NCBI RefSeq assembly: GCF_010389155.1
Contig: NC_057764.1
Span: 38,448,275-38,512,274, forward strand
Length of the DNA: 64,000 nucleotides
Source of the DNA: Erigeron canadensis
Taxonomy: Eukaryota; Streptophyta; Magnoliopsida; Asterales; Asteraceae
Reading direction: 5' to 3'
Numbering within the stretch: position 1 is the stretch's first letter; each line of letters opens with the position of its first letter. This document shows positions 62,771 through 64,000 of the stretch, piece after piece. The notes under the pieces are model-generated. The model was not told the origin of the DNA, did not search any database, and saw only the letters and a program-made list of their open reading frames with translations. The translations under genes were made by a program, and so were the position numbers.

Positions 62771-63558
62771 AACAAGCAAAAATCTGGGCAAGTTCTTGAT
62801 TTTCCTGCACGAACCCAATAACCTCTAAACCTCATTTTTGACCTTGAAAACGATTTAGGAGGTTCCAAGACTCATTTTAAGCATATTAAACATATAAACA
62901 TAACCCATAACAAAATTCATCCATAACTTCCACAATTCCGAATTCATCTCAAAATCATTCAAAACCCTAAATGAAACCCTAATTCGACTCAAATCCGATT
63001 TTGACTTGATTCAAGACCCAAGAACATTTAGATTTGACTAGGGACATGTTCCATAACATAAAATGGTTATTATGAGATAGTTTTTACTTACCAAAACTTC
63101 CAAAAGCCCTTAAATCCGAATTTGACCCAAAAATGGAGGTTCTTTGCACTTGGAGATTTGATCCTTTGATATGATGTTTAGTTGATGATGATGATGAAGT
63201 ATTTATCACTAATCTAGCCCAAACAACAATAGGTAATCCAAGAATTTAGAGAGAAGAAGGAGGTGCTTTGGTGTTTTCCTTTGGAGAGAAAAAGAAAGAA
63301 AGAAATGAAAAGGGAAAGGAAGGGGGAGGGAGTTGGGGGCCGGCCTATAGAGGTCCAAAGGTGGCTCCCGCTCCACTAACTTCGACCAATAGCTATTCTT
63401 TACCCATTTAAACGCTCGAACGAAACCGTAAACACAATCTAACTCAACGTTACGTTAAAACATGTCAAAATGTTCCGGAAATTTGTCATTTTAATCATAC
63501 CTTAAATTTCGTTTCGTTACAAGTCAACATAGTCAAAAGTCGCGAATGTTACATATTA

Positions 63559-64000
63559 CATATCATCAGGTAAAGCCTTTGAACTGCACAAGAAGTTTCA
63601 TTCAGGGTAATCATTGTCAAGTAGTTGTTCTTCTTCTCTAAGTCTGGCTCCTAGTTAAATGCAGATAATGGCAATCAACTTGGACCATATCACCCTAAAT
63701 GTAACTTTTAATGAGTTCAACACTTTTTTTAGGTAAAACTTGAACTACGGTGACAGGTAACCAAGTTTAAAGTAGGATTAACTGGTTTGCCGTTATATGT
63801 GTATGAAACTTACAATTTTCTTACTTATCAAATATATCAAACTGACGGCAAAGAGGGGAATTTCCAAAATGGTCAAACAGTCCGATTTTTTTGAGTATCA
63901 AATATCAACCAAACATGCATATCCTTAATTGTCATCAGACTTCTATCTACACCAAATCAAAATTGAATAAAAGTAATCAAAAGTTGTGTTTACACCCTTT
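63559..64000. other. Intergenic DNA to window end, no gene seen
   Basis: AT-rich, with no credible ORF or element ends. Confidence 0.5.

Larger units (their letters stand above)
60731..63553 (-). mobile_element. Gypsy-type solo LTR, 2.8 kb
   Basis: Starts TGTAACACCCCAAC and ends GAATGTTACA, with a perfect TATTA duplication (60726-60730 and 63554-63558). TGTAACA/TGTTACA ends and the great length suit Ty3/Gypsy chromovirus-type LTRs. Read on the minus strand it has a C/T-rich leader-like section near 63350-63240, which suggests minus orientation. No gag/pol remains. Contains three sets of internal repeats. Confidence 0.82.

Overview
This is a eudicot plant nuclear window, AT-rich and full of transposons. 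A single-exon F-box gene, a Golgi nucleotide-sugar transporter gene, a decayed NIN-like gene, plant Copia/Gypsy LTRs, PIF/Harbinger, Mutator-like and Helitron elements all point that way. The repeat style suggests Asteraceae, but that is inference only. No bacterial-type genes, tRNA/rRNA genes, CRISPR or organelle DNA were recognised.

Layout. 1-1.75 kb: an old direct duplication without genes. 1.87-3.08 kb: F-box gene (minus). 3.1-13.5 kb: AT-rich DNA with MITEs, one well-bounded Helitron, a Mutator-like element with ~200-bp inverted ends and cargo, and a complete 1.06-kb Harbinger element with an intact 155-aa ORF. 13.99-26.72 kb: a second Harbinger element, with a broken Myb/SANT-like ORF, split at its start codon by a 10.7-kb array of a defective Copia retrotransposon. 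The array is four LTRs and three internal regions, with one target-site duplication around the whole array. 26.7-36 kb: duplicated blocks with two broken copies of a repeat-rich acidic gene, a solo LTR and a truncated transporter copy. 36.8-39.1 kb: NIN-like gene remnant (minus). 43.2-44.2 kb: intact GDP-fucose transporter gene (minus). 46.5-60.7 kb: tandem cluster of five intact ORFs and one fragment of a small, very acidic protein family ending in DYDYAPAA or a close variant, all minus strand. 59.0-59.8 kb: a solo LTR in the leader of the last copy. 60.7-63.55 kb: a 2.8-kb Gypsy-type solo LTR.

The best candidate for something undescribed is the small acidic protein cluster: five paralogues of 65-67 aa with an internally duplicated Asp/Tyr module, TATA boxes at matching positions and duplicated flanks. 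The best structural finding is the Copia array. Its single TTTTG target duplication, shared lesions and older last LTR indicate growth by recombination in place, not repeated insertion. The paralogous block at 33.65 kb preserves the empty site of the Harbinger insertion, so the nesting order can be read directly.
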